Shown here: positions 49,474 through 59,700 of the stretch, piece by piece
Numbering within the stretch: position 1 is the stretch's first letter
How the letters are laid out: every line of letters begins with the position of its first letter
Source: Brachyhypopomus gauderio
Taxonomy: Eukaryota; Chordata; Actinopteri; Gymnotiformes; Hypopomidae
DNA length: 64,000 bases
Assembly (NCBI RefSeq): GCF_052324685.1
Contig: NC_135223.1
Coordinates: forward strand, 22,178,869 to 22,242,868
Reading direction: 5' to 3'
Translations under genes and position numbers: made by a program
Notes under the pieces: model-generated
The model's input: only the letters and a program-made list of their open reading frames with translations
The model's database searches: none
What the model was told of the DNA's origin: nothing

Positions 49474-52400
49474 TCACAGGCCATCCATCATGGCCAGCAG
49501 GTCATCACCTTTGCTGCAGGAGCACGAGGCAGGCTCTTCAGGTTCACTGAACTCACCCATGATCTTGGTCAGCGTTGCATTTGCCTTTTTATCCTGAAAA
49601 ACAGGGTGAACGTCCAGCGTGATCAATGATACAGTGAGGACACTTCACTTGTTCCCTCAGAAGCCCCGCTGTAAAAGTGCCACTTTTCATCCTTGAAAGG
49701 CAGTTCAAGACTATGATTTCATTGTTCAGTTCAAGATTACTGTTCAGTTCAAGGGTGATTATGTAAAGCTCTGTGTGACCATGTGAGAGTCACATGGTCA
49801 TTTTTATTCAGGGATTATTTTGCTTTTGAGGAATTAATAATCTGTGCAATTTGTAGAAATAGAACACCACAGAATAATGTGATAATATTTGACTGTAGAC
49901 AGACTCTAACCTTACCTTGGTCGCTTGTATATTAATAACTTCATAAGACAGCTCCTCTGGTCTTGATGTCAAAGCGTCCCTGTGGGTGAAAATGGCCTTA
50001 TTAGTAATCCACAGAACCACTGTGGTTTCAACATGACTACATGTATGTTAAATGTTGCACACATGACTCCGACACACACGTTCTGGTGTATAGCACTAAA
50101 GAATGAATCCAAATGAAAACGCACTCTTCCTCCTCGTCGGTAGAGAAGAGGTTGACACGGAAACCAGAGTCAGAGTTGCTTGGATTTTGGACCTCCATTC
50201 CCCCCATCAGTTTAGCGAGCAGATTGAGCTCCTCCTTTGCCAGGGGGTTTGGTACTGTGTTGACCTACATAAAGATTTGTTCAAAGCAGGAAAGCTTAGT
50301 GTTGGGGGTGAAAATAAAAAGGAAAGACAGGTGCAAAATAATTTAGCTCCAGAATAAGAAGTTTTAAATAATAGGTATATACTTTATTCAAAGCCTTTTA
50401 ATATCTTACCTTGGTATGCTGTGAAGAGTTTTTGGAGGTCCCAGACATGTGTGTCTCCACAGGACGGCTCACACTATACCTGTTGAAGCAATTACAGATT
50501 TCACATTCCACTGCAAGAGTGTCAGCCTTGCATAGAAACATAAACTATATATATATAGTTTACCATGCAGTTACCATGCAAGATAATCCTACAGGGCGTA
50601 AACTTTGAGGAAAGACTTTGTGGAGGAACCACATTAAATACAGGCATACAGGCAGTTTTACAGATGATTTATGCTCACATGTTTGTGCCCAGTTTAATAA
50701 CTCTGTCACCAAACAAATCAAAAGATCCCTCACGAAGAGCAGCACTGTAGTTTCCATCATCACGAAACTGTATCCTCTTCACCTCCTCACCATTACAACT
50801 AAACATCCTGGGAACCACAGAGAAAACAGAAAGAATTCAACCCTCCAAAGCAACTTTAAGAAGAAAAAGATCAGAAACAAAAGCACCACACTACCTTTTT
50901 TATAGTAATGTAAGATACAAATACAATGTGTTTGGCTGTTACAATAGTCATTTTACCTCTACTGAATCTTGCAGACAGTTGCATAGAGAACTATGTTTAA
51001 ATGCATAGTTTCTAAATTTGTTTCGTTTAATCCTAGATGGTATTTGACGCTAACAATCATAGCAGTACTTGACAAGCTTGTCAGGACAAGCTTTAAGACA
51101 TTTAACAATTTAAACTTAGAGATACAGTAGGCTAGGTAAGACTGTATGCATATGGCAGTACTTGCAAATTTTAACTAATGTAAGTACAACAGCACCAATT
51201 ATATATACATATTCACAGATTTTTATTATATTGCAGGAGGCTACTGTTCATGCAAGGTGAGGTTACTAAAAATCGTGACTGCTGAACAGAATCTAAAGGT
51301 ACCGGACAAGTCCTGGAGTGTGAGTCCCGTATGGAACAGGTCCTGATGTGAGGAGTGCAAATCGTCCATTGGAGTTTTGCACTTTGTCTTTCAGAAATAT
51401 GGACACCTATGAAATGTTGTTTGTTTAATTTAAAATAAGGTTTTTTATTTTCTCCATAATTCCTCTATTCCCCGAGCCCATCATAAAATGCTTGTATATA
51501 TTGCAAATGAAAACAAATAATGCTATCCACATAAGCATATTTGAATTCTTCAAATGTAAATGCAAAAGTAGAAAATGCTTACTCTAATGTGCATGTCTTG
51601 AAAGAAGATGAGCAGTGTTTGTCTAATTAGTTGAAATTCACCACCACACAAAGGAGTGTACATCTGAAAGGCATACATAAATAGTTTCCATATTATATCA
51701 TTGATAATGACATTTTTGCCAAATGTGCTTTGCATGAAGTTAGCACGTAGCTCCTCAGCTATAACATTCAGTGATGAAACGGAGTTACTGTACCTCTATG
51801 AGCTGCTTGAATGTCTCGTCCACTTGGCTGAGAATAGTGGAGGTGTCCCTTACAAAGTCCTTGATCGCATCCATGTGGTTGAAAGTCACAAGCAGAAGAT
51901 CTTTAGGTCGTGGGCATAAAAGAACTTGATACTTGAATGCCATGGTCATTAAGTCATAAAGCTGGACAACAGAAAAATACAAAGCAAATACATTAACCAA
52001 AGCACTACCGTTTCCAATTTAAAAAACATCACCATGCAGCAGAGGGCGCTATTATGTATATTACACAGGTCAACAAAAAAAATTTTTTTACTGGTGTCCA
52101 AAATATTTTAATGAATTTGGGGTATTTTGGGGTGCTGATTCTGAATATGCTATCAGTTTTGCCAAATTGGCTCAAGTTTTTGAGATTTTTGGTATCTTAT
52201 TTATAGCACTTGTTGGTAAATGTGACGCATCATCTCATTAATTTCTTGGGATTAGTACTTGAACTGAGCAGTTCTCAATATAGTTTTTTGTTAATTAGTG
52301 TTCTAAAAGTTTGTTCATAGCTTGATTTTTGCACTAACTTTATGTTGTTGTCTGTTTTCCAGTGAAAAGCATGAACTCATCAAGAAGAAGTTGTCTTAAC

Positions 52401-53930
52401 GATCCAGACACATTCTGTTACATTTGTGGTGAATATACACTGCAAAAACATAGAAGAAACATAAGACTTCATAAAAAAAAGTGTATTTGGCCTATTTAAA
52501 ATAAAATAAAATAAAATAAAGTTAATGCGCGTGTAGCAAATTACGTCTTTTTTTTTTACACATTTCACAAAAAATCTCAAAAACTTGAGCCAATCTGGCA
52601 AAACTGATGACATATTCAGAATCAGCACCCCAAAGTTACCCTAAATTCGTTGAAATATCTTTGGCTCCAAAAATGCTGTTGACCTGTGTTATTATAAGTC
52701 TTTGCAATTTAATATGGAGTAAGATCCAGCAGATGTGAATCCAGAGGGAAAAAATATTTTAGTTTAGAACATTTAAGCATGTTTCAAACTTATGATAGGG
52801 CAAACTAATAGAGTTTAATGCTGTTTCTGATCTGTAGTTATTTGATATGCACTACAATAAATGTAGCTTCATTAAGCTGGAGTTACTACATGTATGTATT
52901 TAAAAAACTAGACAGAATCCAGGAATTCAGTGCTCTTTGTTAGCACTTTAAAGTGTGTTCAAACATAAGTGTAGACATAAGCAGATATTTACTGTGAAAA
53001 ATGTGTGAATATCATAGCAATGTTAAACTATGAAACAACAAGAAAGAAACAATCACAGGAATCAAAGGAGTCAATATCAAATTCATTCACATCACTTTCA
53101 TAACTCCATATCACAAGGTTTTTTGCAATGTGCATTTATTTGTGAAATGTGCAAAGCGGACAAAAATGTGCTTTTGTGGAACTGAGTTGGAAGATGTGAG
53201 AAGCAAGTTGCTGTTGTCACCTTGTCCATACTAGCTTGGTTAAGCCTCATAATAGAGGCATGGGCAAGTCGATCAAAGACCGTTCTCAACGCCTTCTTGG
53301 AGTATAGTTCTTGGGGCTTGAACAACTCTTCCAGAAACTTCTTGTTGAACATAGTGGTAATGATGTCATTCATGACTGCCACAACATAGCACACAAGCAA
53401 CATACATTAAGAGCCCATAACAGCTTGATATTTTTTTAGGTCGACACATAAGCAAGCACAATGCAATCTAAAACTTACACACAAACAGAGATTGCTGGTG
53501 TGGCTCTTCAGGGAACTTGACTGTGTACTAATATAAAGGCAGCAAATGCTGAGATGTCCTGCACAAATTCGTATGTCTCATTATTCTATCATGGTACAAG
53601 TTAGTTAGGCTTTCCAGAAGAGTGAAATTTAGCCAGCACCTGGTCCATAGCCAACTCATGTCTATCAGCATGCTACTGCTACTTTGCCATACAACCACCA
53701 GCAAAGCAAAGCAACAATACCTCTTCTTCTGTCCTCCTCTATCCAGTCTGTTACAATGGCTATAAAGATTGCAAAAGCACATATTTAAAAATGAACTATC
53801 TAGCTGTCACCTACGAAAAACTACACGTTATCACATCTAGATACACACTGTCCCCGTCCACAAATTCATACACATATTCACCTTTGTATTTTTTAATACA
53901 GGCTAGTTTATAATTCAAAACCATCATAGC

Positions 53931-53961
<31 letters not shown>

Positions 53962-54380
53962 ATTACAGCATACTCAAGACTTTTCTAAGGATGTGATTTG
54001 CTAAATGTCGCATTTGAAATGGCAGGACAAGATACCAACGTGTTTTTGAATATATATGGATTCCCTATATGGAACCATCTAGGTCAGCTAGCATGGTTTT
54101 GATTTAAAACAACTGGCATGTACTTAATGTAAATAATGAATGTACGACTTCAGTGATGTACGAATTCATTAATGTACGACTTCAGTGATGTACGAATTTC
54201 GCCCATTTCAGGTCTGCACTGATACAGTCGCGCGAGCGAGGCGGCTAACGCTAACTACGCTAGCTCACCTTTCTTAGCCTTGTCCGTCGGAATATTCTGA
54301 GCACGTAAGCGTTGGTCGAGGATGTACAGCATTTCTCCGCCGAGATTGATGAAAAGAAGAGGTAGGGTTCTCGTCGACAT
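49474..54380 (-). CDS. oscp1: OSCP1 (organic solute carrier partner 1 / NOR1), 389 aa, 11 coding exons
   Basis: Exons in transcript order, all on the complement: 54269-54380, 53721-53747, 53221-53375, 51794-51961, 51583-51663, 51303-51406, 50679-50807, 50410-50479, 50125-50264, 49916-49979 and 49474-49593. The sum is 1170 nt with consistent phases and GT-AG introns. The protein follows human OSCP1 throughout: N-terminus MSTRTLPLLFINLGGEMLYI, then MFNKKFLEELFKPQELYSKK, YQVLLCPRPKDLLLVTFNH and GEFQLIRQTLLIFFQDMHIR. The C-terminus is acidic, with RPEELSYEVINIQAT and a GDDLLAMMDGL end. The whole length is the OSCP1 domain; there is no signal peptide or membrane segment. The protein was first described as modulating organic solute transport and is strongly associated with ciliated cells. 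The second exon is only 27 nt (8 full codons). Intron 3 holds a DNA-transposon remnant. The promoter has a CCAAT box and an X-box-like site. Confidence 0.97.
52064..52688. mobile_element. Non-autonomous DNA transposon with ~130-bp terminal inverted repeats and TTA target duplication
   Basis: The left end CACAGGTCAACA and right end TGTTGACCTGTG are inverted. They continue as imperfect inverted repeats for about 130 bp, sharing blocks such as GGGGTGCTGATTCTGAATAT and GGCTCAAGTTTTTGAGATTT. The element is flanked by TTA at 52061-52063 and 52689-52691. A 3-bp TTA duplication would fit PIF/Harbinger-like integration, but I cannot assign the superfamily. It sits in oscp1 intron 3. The interior holds a splice acceptor followed by a short relic coding exon (52371-52499), so this copy derives by internal deletion from an element with a spliced gene. 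Confidence 0.85.
52371..52499 (+). pseudogene. Relic 5' coding exon of a transposon protein with CYICG zinc-ribbon motif
   Basis: ATG at 52371, stop TAA at 52497-52499, 42 codons. The sequence just upstream is TGTTTTCCAG, a good splice acceptor. The peptide contains LNDPDTFCYICGEYTLQKHR. An NDPD-x-FCYICGE-x-T start of this kind is familiar from large uncharacterised repeat-encoded proteins of fishes and invertebrates, where it is followed by RNI and a longer conserved domain. Here the similarity breaks after RRNI into an A-rich stretch and a stop. It is opposite in strand to oscp1 and lies between long terminal inverted repeats. It is a truncated fragment of an ancestral element's gene, not a functional protein. 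Confidence 0.7.
53931..53958. repeat. (TAA)n microsatellite
   Basis: About nine TAA/AAT repeats in oscp1 intron 1. Confidence 0.9.
54140..54202. repeat. Two-copy tandem of a ~32-bp unit in oscp1 intron 1
   Basis: GTACGACTTCAGTGATGTAC appears twice, linked by GAATTCATTAAT, about 60 bp downstream (gene sense) of the exon 1 donor at 54268. Confidence 0.8.
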
Positions 54381-54505
54381 CTCCCCTTAACGCGTAGTGC
54401 CAGTCTACAAGTGTGTGTTTGAGTAACTGCGGCTAGCTGGTTAGCTACCTTAGCTAACAGATGAAGTGTGGGACGGATGAACGCGCCTCTGTAAACTCTC
54501 AGTTG

Positions 54506-54535
54506 GTTGCCAGGTCACGGCCAACAAGGACCAAT
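54506..54535 (-). promoter_or_regulatory. oscp1 promoter: X-box-like RFX site and CCAAT box
   Basis: GTTGCC-A-GGTCAC (54506-54518) fits the RFX X-box consensus RYYNYY-N1-3-RRNRAC with one mismatch. A CCAAT motif lies at 54531-54535. Both are 125-155 bp upstream of the oscp1 ATG. An RFX site would fit the cilia association of OSCP1. The match is imperfect and has not been tested by conservation. Confidence 0.35.
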
Positions 54536-54915
54536 CAGAAACAGCGTTACTAACCTATGGTGAACTCGAATCTGCGCAGCATTTTTTTGTACTTTATTGA
54601 ACATTTTCCATATACAACAATCAAAGAATAGTAAATAATTATGATCAGAGTACAGAACAATAAGTAATTGATTAATTAAAGTGATTCATTCAAGTATAAA
54701 TGTGGAATGTTCCATCAGGCTACCAGTGGTTTGGTACATGTGTTTTAAGTTACCAAAGATTTTGCACGCCACTGCCTCTGATAGGCCTAAAACTCAGAAC
54801 ACATCCCCTTTACAGCGCCACATGCAACTTGGATAAGTATTTATTTATTTAGTAAATGTTGTAAACAGAAAACCAACTGTTTTATCTCCTTAATTATGAA
54901 GTCATTATTACTTGC

Positions 54916-54921
54916 TTTATT
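54916..54921 (-). terminator. Candidate polyadenylation signal of the PLAC8-like gene
   Basis: AATAAA on the minus strand (TTTATT on the plus strand), about 150 nt past the PLAC8-like stop codon. A second AATAAA lies at about 54593-54598. Confidence 0.5.
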
Positions 54922-55072
54922 GCATATATATTTTTTTTCTATTTTAGGAATTACACCAAATATATATGATTGAAAATTAACTGAAATTAAGGATTAAAAA
55001 AGCAAAAAAGTGTATTGCTTGAAGTGAACAGGGTACTTTGCTACAAAGTAGTCTCACAGTAGTAACACATGA

Positions 55073-55759
55073 TTAGGCTTCTCCATTCCTAATACGAATT
55101 TCTCTCATCATACGACATGTCTCAAATATTCCACAGCAACAGGTCATCAGGGCATCGTTGCATATTGTACCCTATAGGAAAGAAGAAAATTAAATAACAC
55201 AGTGGAAATATATCACAAATAAGTGGCCAGAATTCCATTTATCACTAAGAGATTAATCACAGTCACCAGTGAGCATATAATCTAATGATATAAGGCCAGT
55301 CACCTGGATGCCATAGGTTAGTCTCATGTGTGTCCTCATGGCAGCCATGCCTCCAGGAACACATGCAAGACACGGGTTCTCTCCATACTTGCTAGCTGTG
55401 TAGCAGCTCAATGCAATAGGACAAATGAATCCAAGGCCACCTAGAAGGATTTTGAACAACCTCATGAATGAGTAAAGTCTATAAAGTTCAAATTTCTCAA
55501 AGCATAAATACTGAATAGAATAACAGGGCTAATTTTATACACAGCAACTTAAAAGCACTTAAAAACTATCAAAAGCCACGATCACCTAACAGGATATAGT
55601 TAAGGCAGTGTTCAAGTTTGGCTCAGGTTTAGAGTCTTTCTAGTACTCACAGACTAGCAGGTCACTGCAGCAGGAACAGAGACCAGTGCTCCACTCTCCT
55701 GTTTGCACGTTAGTTCCATATGAAGCTGCCCCTGGCTGAGTAATCACTGGGTTTGACAT
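55073..55759 (-). CDS. PLAC8/cornifelin-family cysteine-rich protein, 114 aa, 3 coding exons
   Basis: Exons on the complement: 55651-55759, 55304-55440 and 55073-55171, 345 nt including TAA. All introns are GT-AG and the phases match. The protein begins MSNPVITQPGAASYG. It carries the PLAC8 family pattern: GEWSTGLCSCCSD (about 21-33), LGFICPIALSCYTASKYGEN, CLACVPGGMAAMRTHMRLTY and CNDALMTCCCGIFETCRMMR, with a basic C-terminus REIRIRNGEA. The paired cysteine clusters and the R-T-x-M-R-x-x-Y-x-I-Q core place it near cornifelin. I cannot tell which fish paralogue it is, so no symbol is given. PLAC8-family proteins are small; plant relatives act at membranes, and the vertebrate roles differ between members. 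A noncoding first exon ends at 56176. The gene is squeezed between oscp1 (ATG 690 bp away) and mrps15 and is not at this position in human, to my knowledge. Confidence 0.93.
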
Positions 55760-56175
55760 ATCAGCTGGAGGGGTCTGTGCAGGCCTGACAGGTTTCCGTT
55801 TTAGAAAAACAAGCAAAATGAGAGGAAATGTGAGTTTATATAAGATCAGTGGTAGCAGAAAACTTCAACAATATTTGTTAAAGTAGAAATAACCGGATTT
55901 AAAATTACTCATTTGATTAATATTACTCATATTACTCATAGCTGATTAAAATATATTCGAGTATCAAGAGTAAAGGTTTATGTTAAATGCAGAGTAGGGG
56001 CAAAAATCTCAAATTATTTAACTACAAAATAAGAATTGGGTTTAAATATAAAATACTAAAAGCTTGTATTTCATATACTAAATATGAAGTCTGCCACAAA
56101 AAAGAGAATGAAACAGTAGCATAATATTCAGAATATTTCTTATATGAATTATAAAATACTGAAAATATTACTTAC

Positions 56176-56230
56176 CTTCTCTACTCTTATGATCCTCTCG
56201 ATCTGGGTCTTTACGAGAGGAAGTTATGAC
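56176..56230 (-). other. Putative noncoding first exon of the PLAC8-like gene
   Basis: In gene direction, GAGTAGAGAAG is followed by the consensus donor GTAAG (GT at 56175-56174). An acceptor CCTGTCAG lies just upstream of the coding exon (exon start 55784), so the first coding exon has about 25 nt of spliced leader. The 5' end is approximate. Confidence 0.5.
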
Positions 56231-56620
56231 ACTACTGCAAAGTGCAACACTACTGCAACATTTCCGACCTCCCCACAGACGTGATCATATGAAAGGGACA
56301 GGCCAGAATTGCACACTGCAGAAGAGTCATGTGACTGAAGTTCAACGCCATTTCATTAGGCAAAACAAAAACCATTTACACACCCAAAGTGTTTACTGGG
56401 TTACTTCACTAAAACTTTGGATCTGAATCACATACATATTTCTTCTAACAGCACAGACAGAACTAAGCCATACTGCGTCTTTAACCACAACCACAAATGC
56501 ATCACATTGCATATCTCACTGCCTTAAGTCTGCATTAGACTTTGTATCAGATAAACTGATTGCAATAAATGAAGTTTTTAACGCAATAAAGTACATTAGA
56601 CAAAGATTAATCACAAACTG

Positions 56621-56626
56621 TTTATT
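56621..56626 (-). terminator. Candidate polyadenylation signal of mrps15
   Basis: AATAAA on the minus strand, about 155 nt past the mrps15 stop codon and upstream of the PLAC8-like first exon. An additional AATAAA overlaps the stop codon itself (56775-56780). Confidence 0.5.
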
Positions 56627-56778
56627 TCGTAATGCGAACAGATGGACAAGATTAACGCCTTTCATAAATGCATGAACATGTCTGCCATTGGAACATGTAA
56701 AATCCCCGGTTGTCATAGGGCAGCAAACTTTTTCTTGATGGTGTTTAGCTGAAGTTACTTTGCATGGCCGATGCTTTA

Positions 56779-59700
56779 TTATACTGCGGTTCCTTGGCCA
56801 TCTGTCGGGGTACTGGAGGAACCCTGAACTTTCTCCTGAGCCTCAATTTTATTTCTCTGCTCTGCTTTCTGCTTCTGGACCGCTTTGAAGACCTAAGATG
56901 GATACAGAGAAACACAGCGATATGGAAAACAAAATAAAAACTACACTATATTTACTATATAAATCACCACATTTTTGAGTAGCCTTTATTTATTTGAAAC
57001 ACTCTGAAGATACACAGAGACTACAGTCTCTGCATCTGTTTGTACAGTTCCGACAACCTTCTTCCAACCCATCAATGGTTATGGTAGCAGTAGAATAGGC
57101 TGCTGACAATACTTTTTGCAGGGTGGTCCACACAGCAGTGACATTAATGCACATACAAATTCTAGCAACATTAATGCTGTTGGTACAGTTACCACGATGT
57201 TGCTAGTATGTCACAGATGTCTAGAAGCCTGCCAAATAATATGTAGTTGGTTAGAGTCTCATAGCCACCAAATGACCAGTAATGACCATGGCAGAGAGTT
57301 GCTGACAAATCAAGCTGCAATAGGCTGTGACTGTGAACCTATAAAAGAGCCTTTATGTTATAGCTAATAAATAAGCAATGTGTACGTATGTGTTCTCATC
57401 AAGTGAATGGTAAGAGTAAAGCATTGAGTATTAAGTAAAGTACTGAGTAAAGTATTAAGCTCCATGGGTAATCACAGTGGCTATGAAGAATGAAAACTGA
57501 TACTGTGACTTTGTACGACTTTTACAACAATATAAGGAAGTGAGACCCAGCCATAATTCAAAGGAAAAGTCAGATTTGTGCAATACCTTGATACAGAGAG
57601 CTTTCTTAGCCAACCAGCGGCGTGTGGCCTTTCTATAGTACTCTGGAGGGAACGTGTATGTGATGCCCAGCTCTTGGCAGACCTTCTCAAACGCATCATA
57701 GCGGGTCCTTCTCAGCAGTGTTAGCATTTTCTTCCTGCGGTCAATACTCATCAGCATCCACCGTTTGTTGGCCTTGTCCTGACACAATAAGCAACAAATA
57801 CATCAATGAGTGATGACTACGAGTATGACCATGAACAAGAAAATTATTCCTTCCATTATCTGCTTTAAATACTTGAGAGATTAAATCAGCTTTGGAGAAA
57901 CAAAGAAAAGGCTGCCTAAATATTTTGCTGAACACCCTCAGAGCACCAGTTAAGGCAATGTAGTTTCTAGCAAAAAGGCATTGTAATACTAATGGACACT
58001 GTGTTAATCACGTATCCATTTTCACTACCACTTGATGGCACAGCAGCAATGAAGTTAGGAATCTTAAAAGAACTCCATGGAATGAACATGATTTAAACAT
58101 CTACTTTTTCTAATATAAACTGGTTACTCCTAGAAATTCACATTGCACTTTGACTGCTTAGCTTTAAGACCTCTGGCTGAAATGTCCTATTTTGAATCTC
58201 TGTCTATCTGTACATCAGTACACAGACAATCTCTCTCTATTTCACATACACTACCAGTCAAATGTTTGGACAAACCTACTCTCTTTATTTTTATTCAACA
58301 TTACAAAAACAGGGAAGATGCCAATGAAAGACAACATGATGTTATGCTCCTACGAGACCCCGTGATGCTTTTCATAGGGAAACATTCTCACATGTGCAGA
58401 GCAAGGAAATACAGTTCTGAAATAAAGCTGTTTGCTGAGGGTGCATTTAAAATTGTATGTGTGTGTGTGTGTGTGTGTGCGCGCGCGCGCGCTGAGAATT
58501 AATTCATATAGAACACATTGAAATGTCTTTTTTAATATTAAGAACATGCATTTAGTCAGGTGTTTTCAAACATTTGACTGGTACTGGTACATGTTCTCTG
58601 AGCATCCTGTGAGAGTGAGGAAATCCTGTGAGAGTACGAAGGGGAGGGCCTGTGTTCTCTCACCTTTAATACATGTGTAATACACAGAGAGAAAAGATCG
58701 CACTTGTTCTCAGTCACATACCTTAGGATGCTTGTGCAAGTGCTCCTGGAAGTTACGAATTCGTGCTGTCAAAAGAGCCACTGCAAAGCCAGCCAAAAAA
58801 AGTTAACAACAAGGTCAGACTGAGATTGCAAAGAGGTTAACACTAGGTTATCTGAAGGACAAAAAAGAGGAACACACCCTTGACTTCTGTTGAGGTGCGG
58901 TCATTTTCATCCCGTTGGACCTTTGCAATTAGCTGTTCCTCTTTCAAATGCAGTTTATCTCTCTGGATATAAAGTAAAAGATTTTTTATTCCATCATCGA
59001 TAAAGAAACGGTATAAATCATAGGCAAATTAGTCTTATTAGAGTAAAAGAAGGAACCAAAATATGTTATAAACAAAAAAGTCGTACATGGGATCCAAACT
59101 CCAGTGATAGAAGTCTTTTGACCACATCATCAACTCTGAAAACATACGACAAATCAGCTATGTGTAAAACAGACAGGAAGTGTGGATTTGGGTACATAAA
59201 TGACAAAAGTTCTTTCAGATCAGACCCTGGTATTTGTTTTAAATGACAGAATATAATGTTAAGGTCTTGATATTATTCTACACAGAATCCCAACAGAAAA
59301 TATACAAAAACGATAAATTAATGTACACGTCAAGTACATTTTGGAACTATACACAGCTGTATTTTAAATATGTGTTTATTGACCATGTTTTGTAATGGCA
59401 TGGTATTTGTCTGTTCCTTTTGCTAAAGCTATTTAAAGTTTTCAATAGTAATTAACAAAACTACCTCTCCTTGCTACTGAAAACATTCCCAGTGGATAAT
59501 GCGTTAAGCTCTAAACTTTATAACATGGATAAGCTACCTGGTTGGTGTGTAGTGTTTGCTTTGGACAGAGAAGTGTACTAACCAAGATTTACATATTCAG
59601 AATATGTTAATCATTTACACCACAGATGTGATAAATTTTAACATAAATAACATGACTTTGTAAAATATATTTTTTATGTTAATTAAAACGAATTACAATT

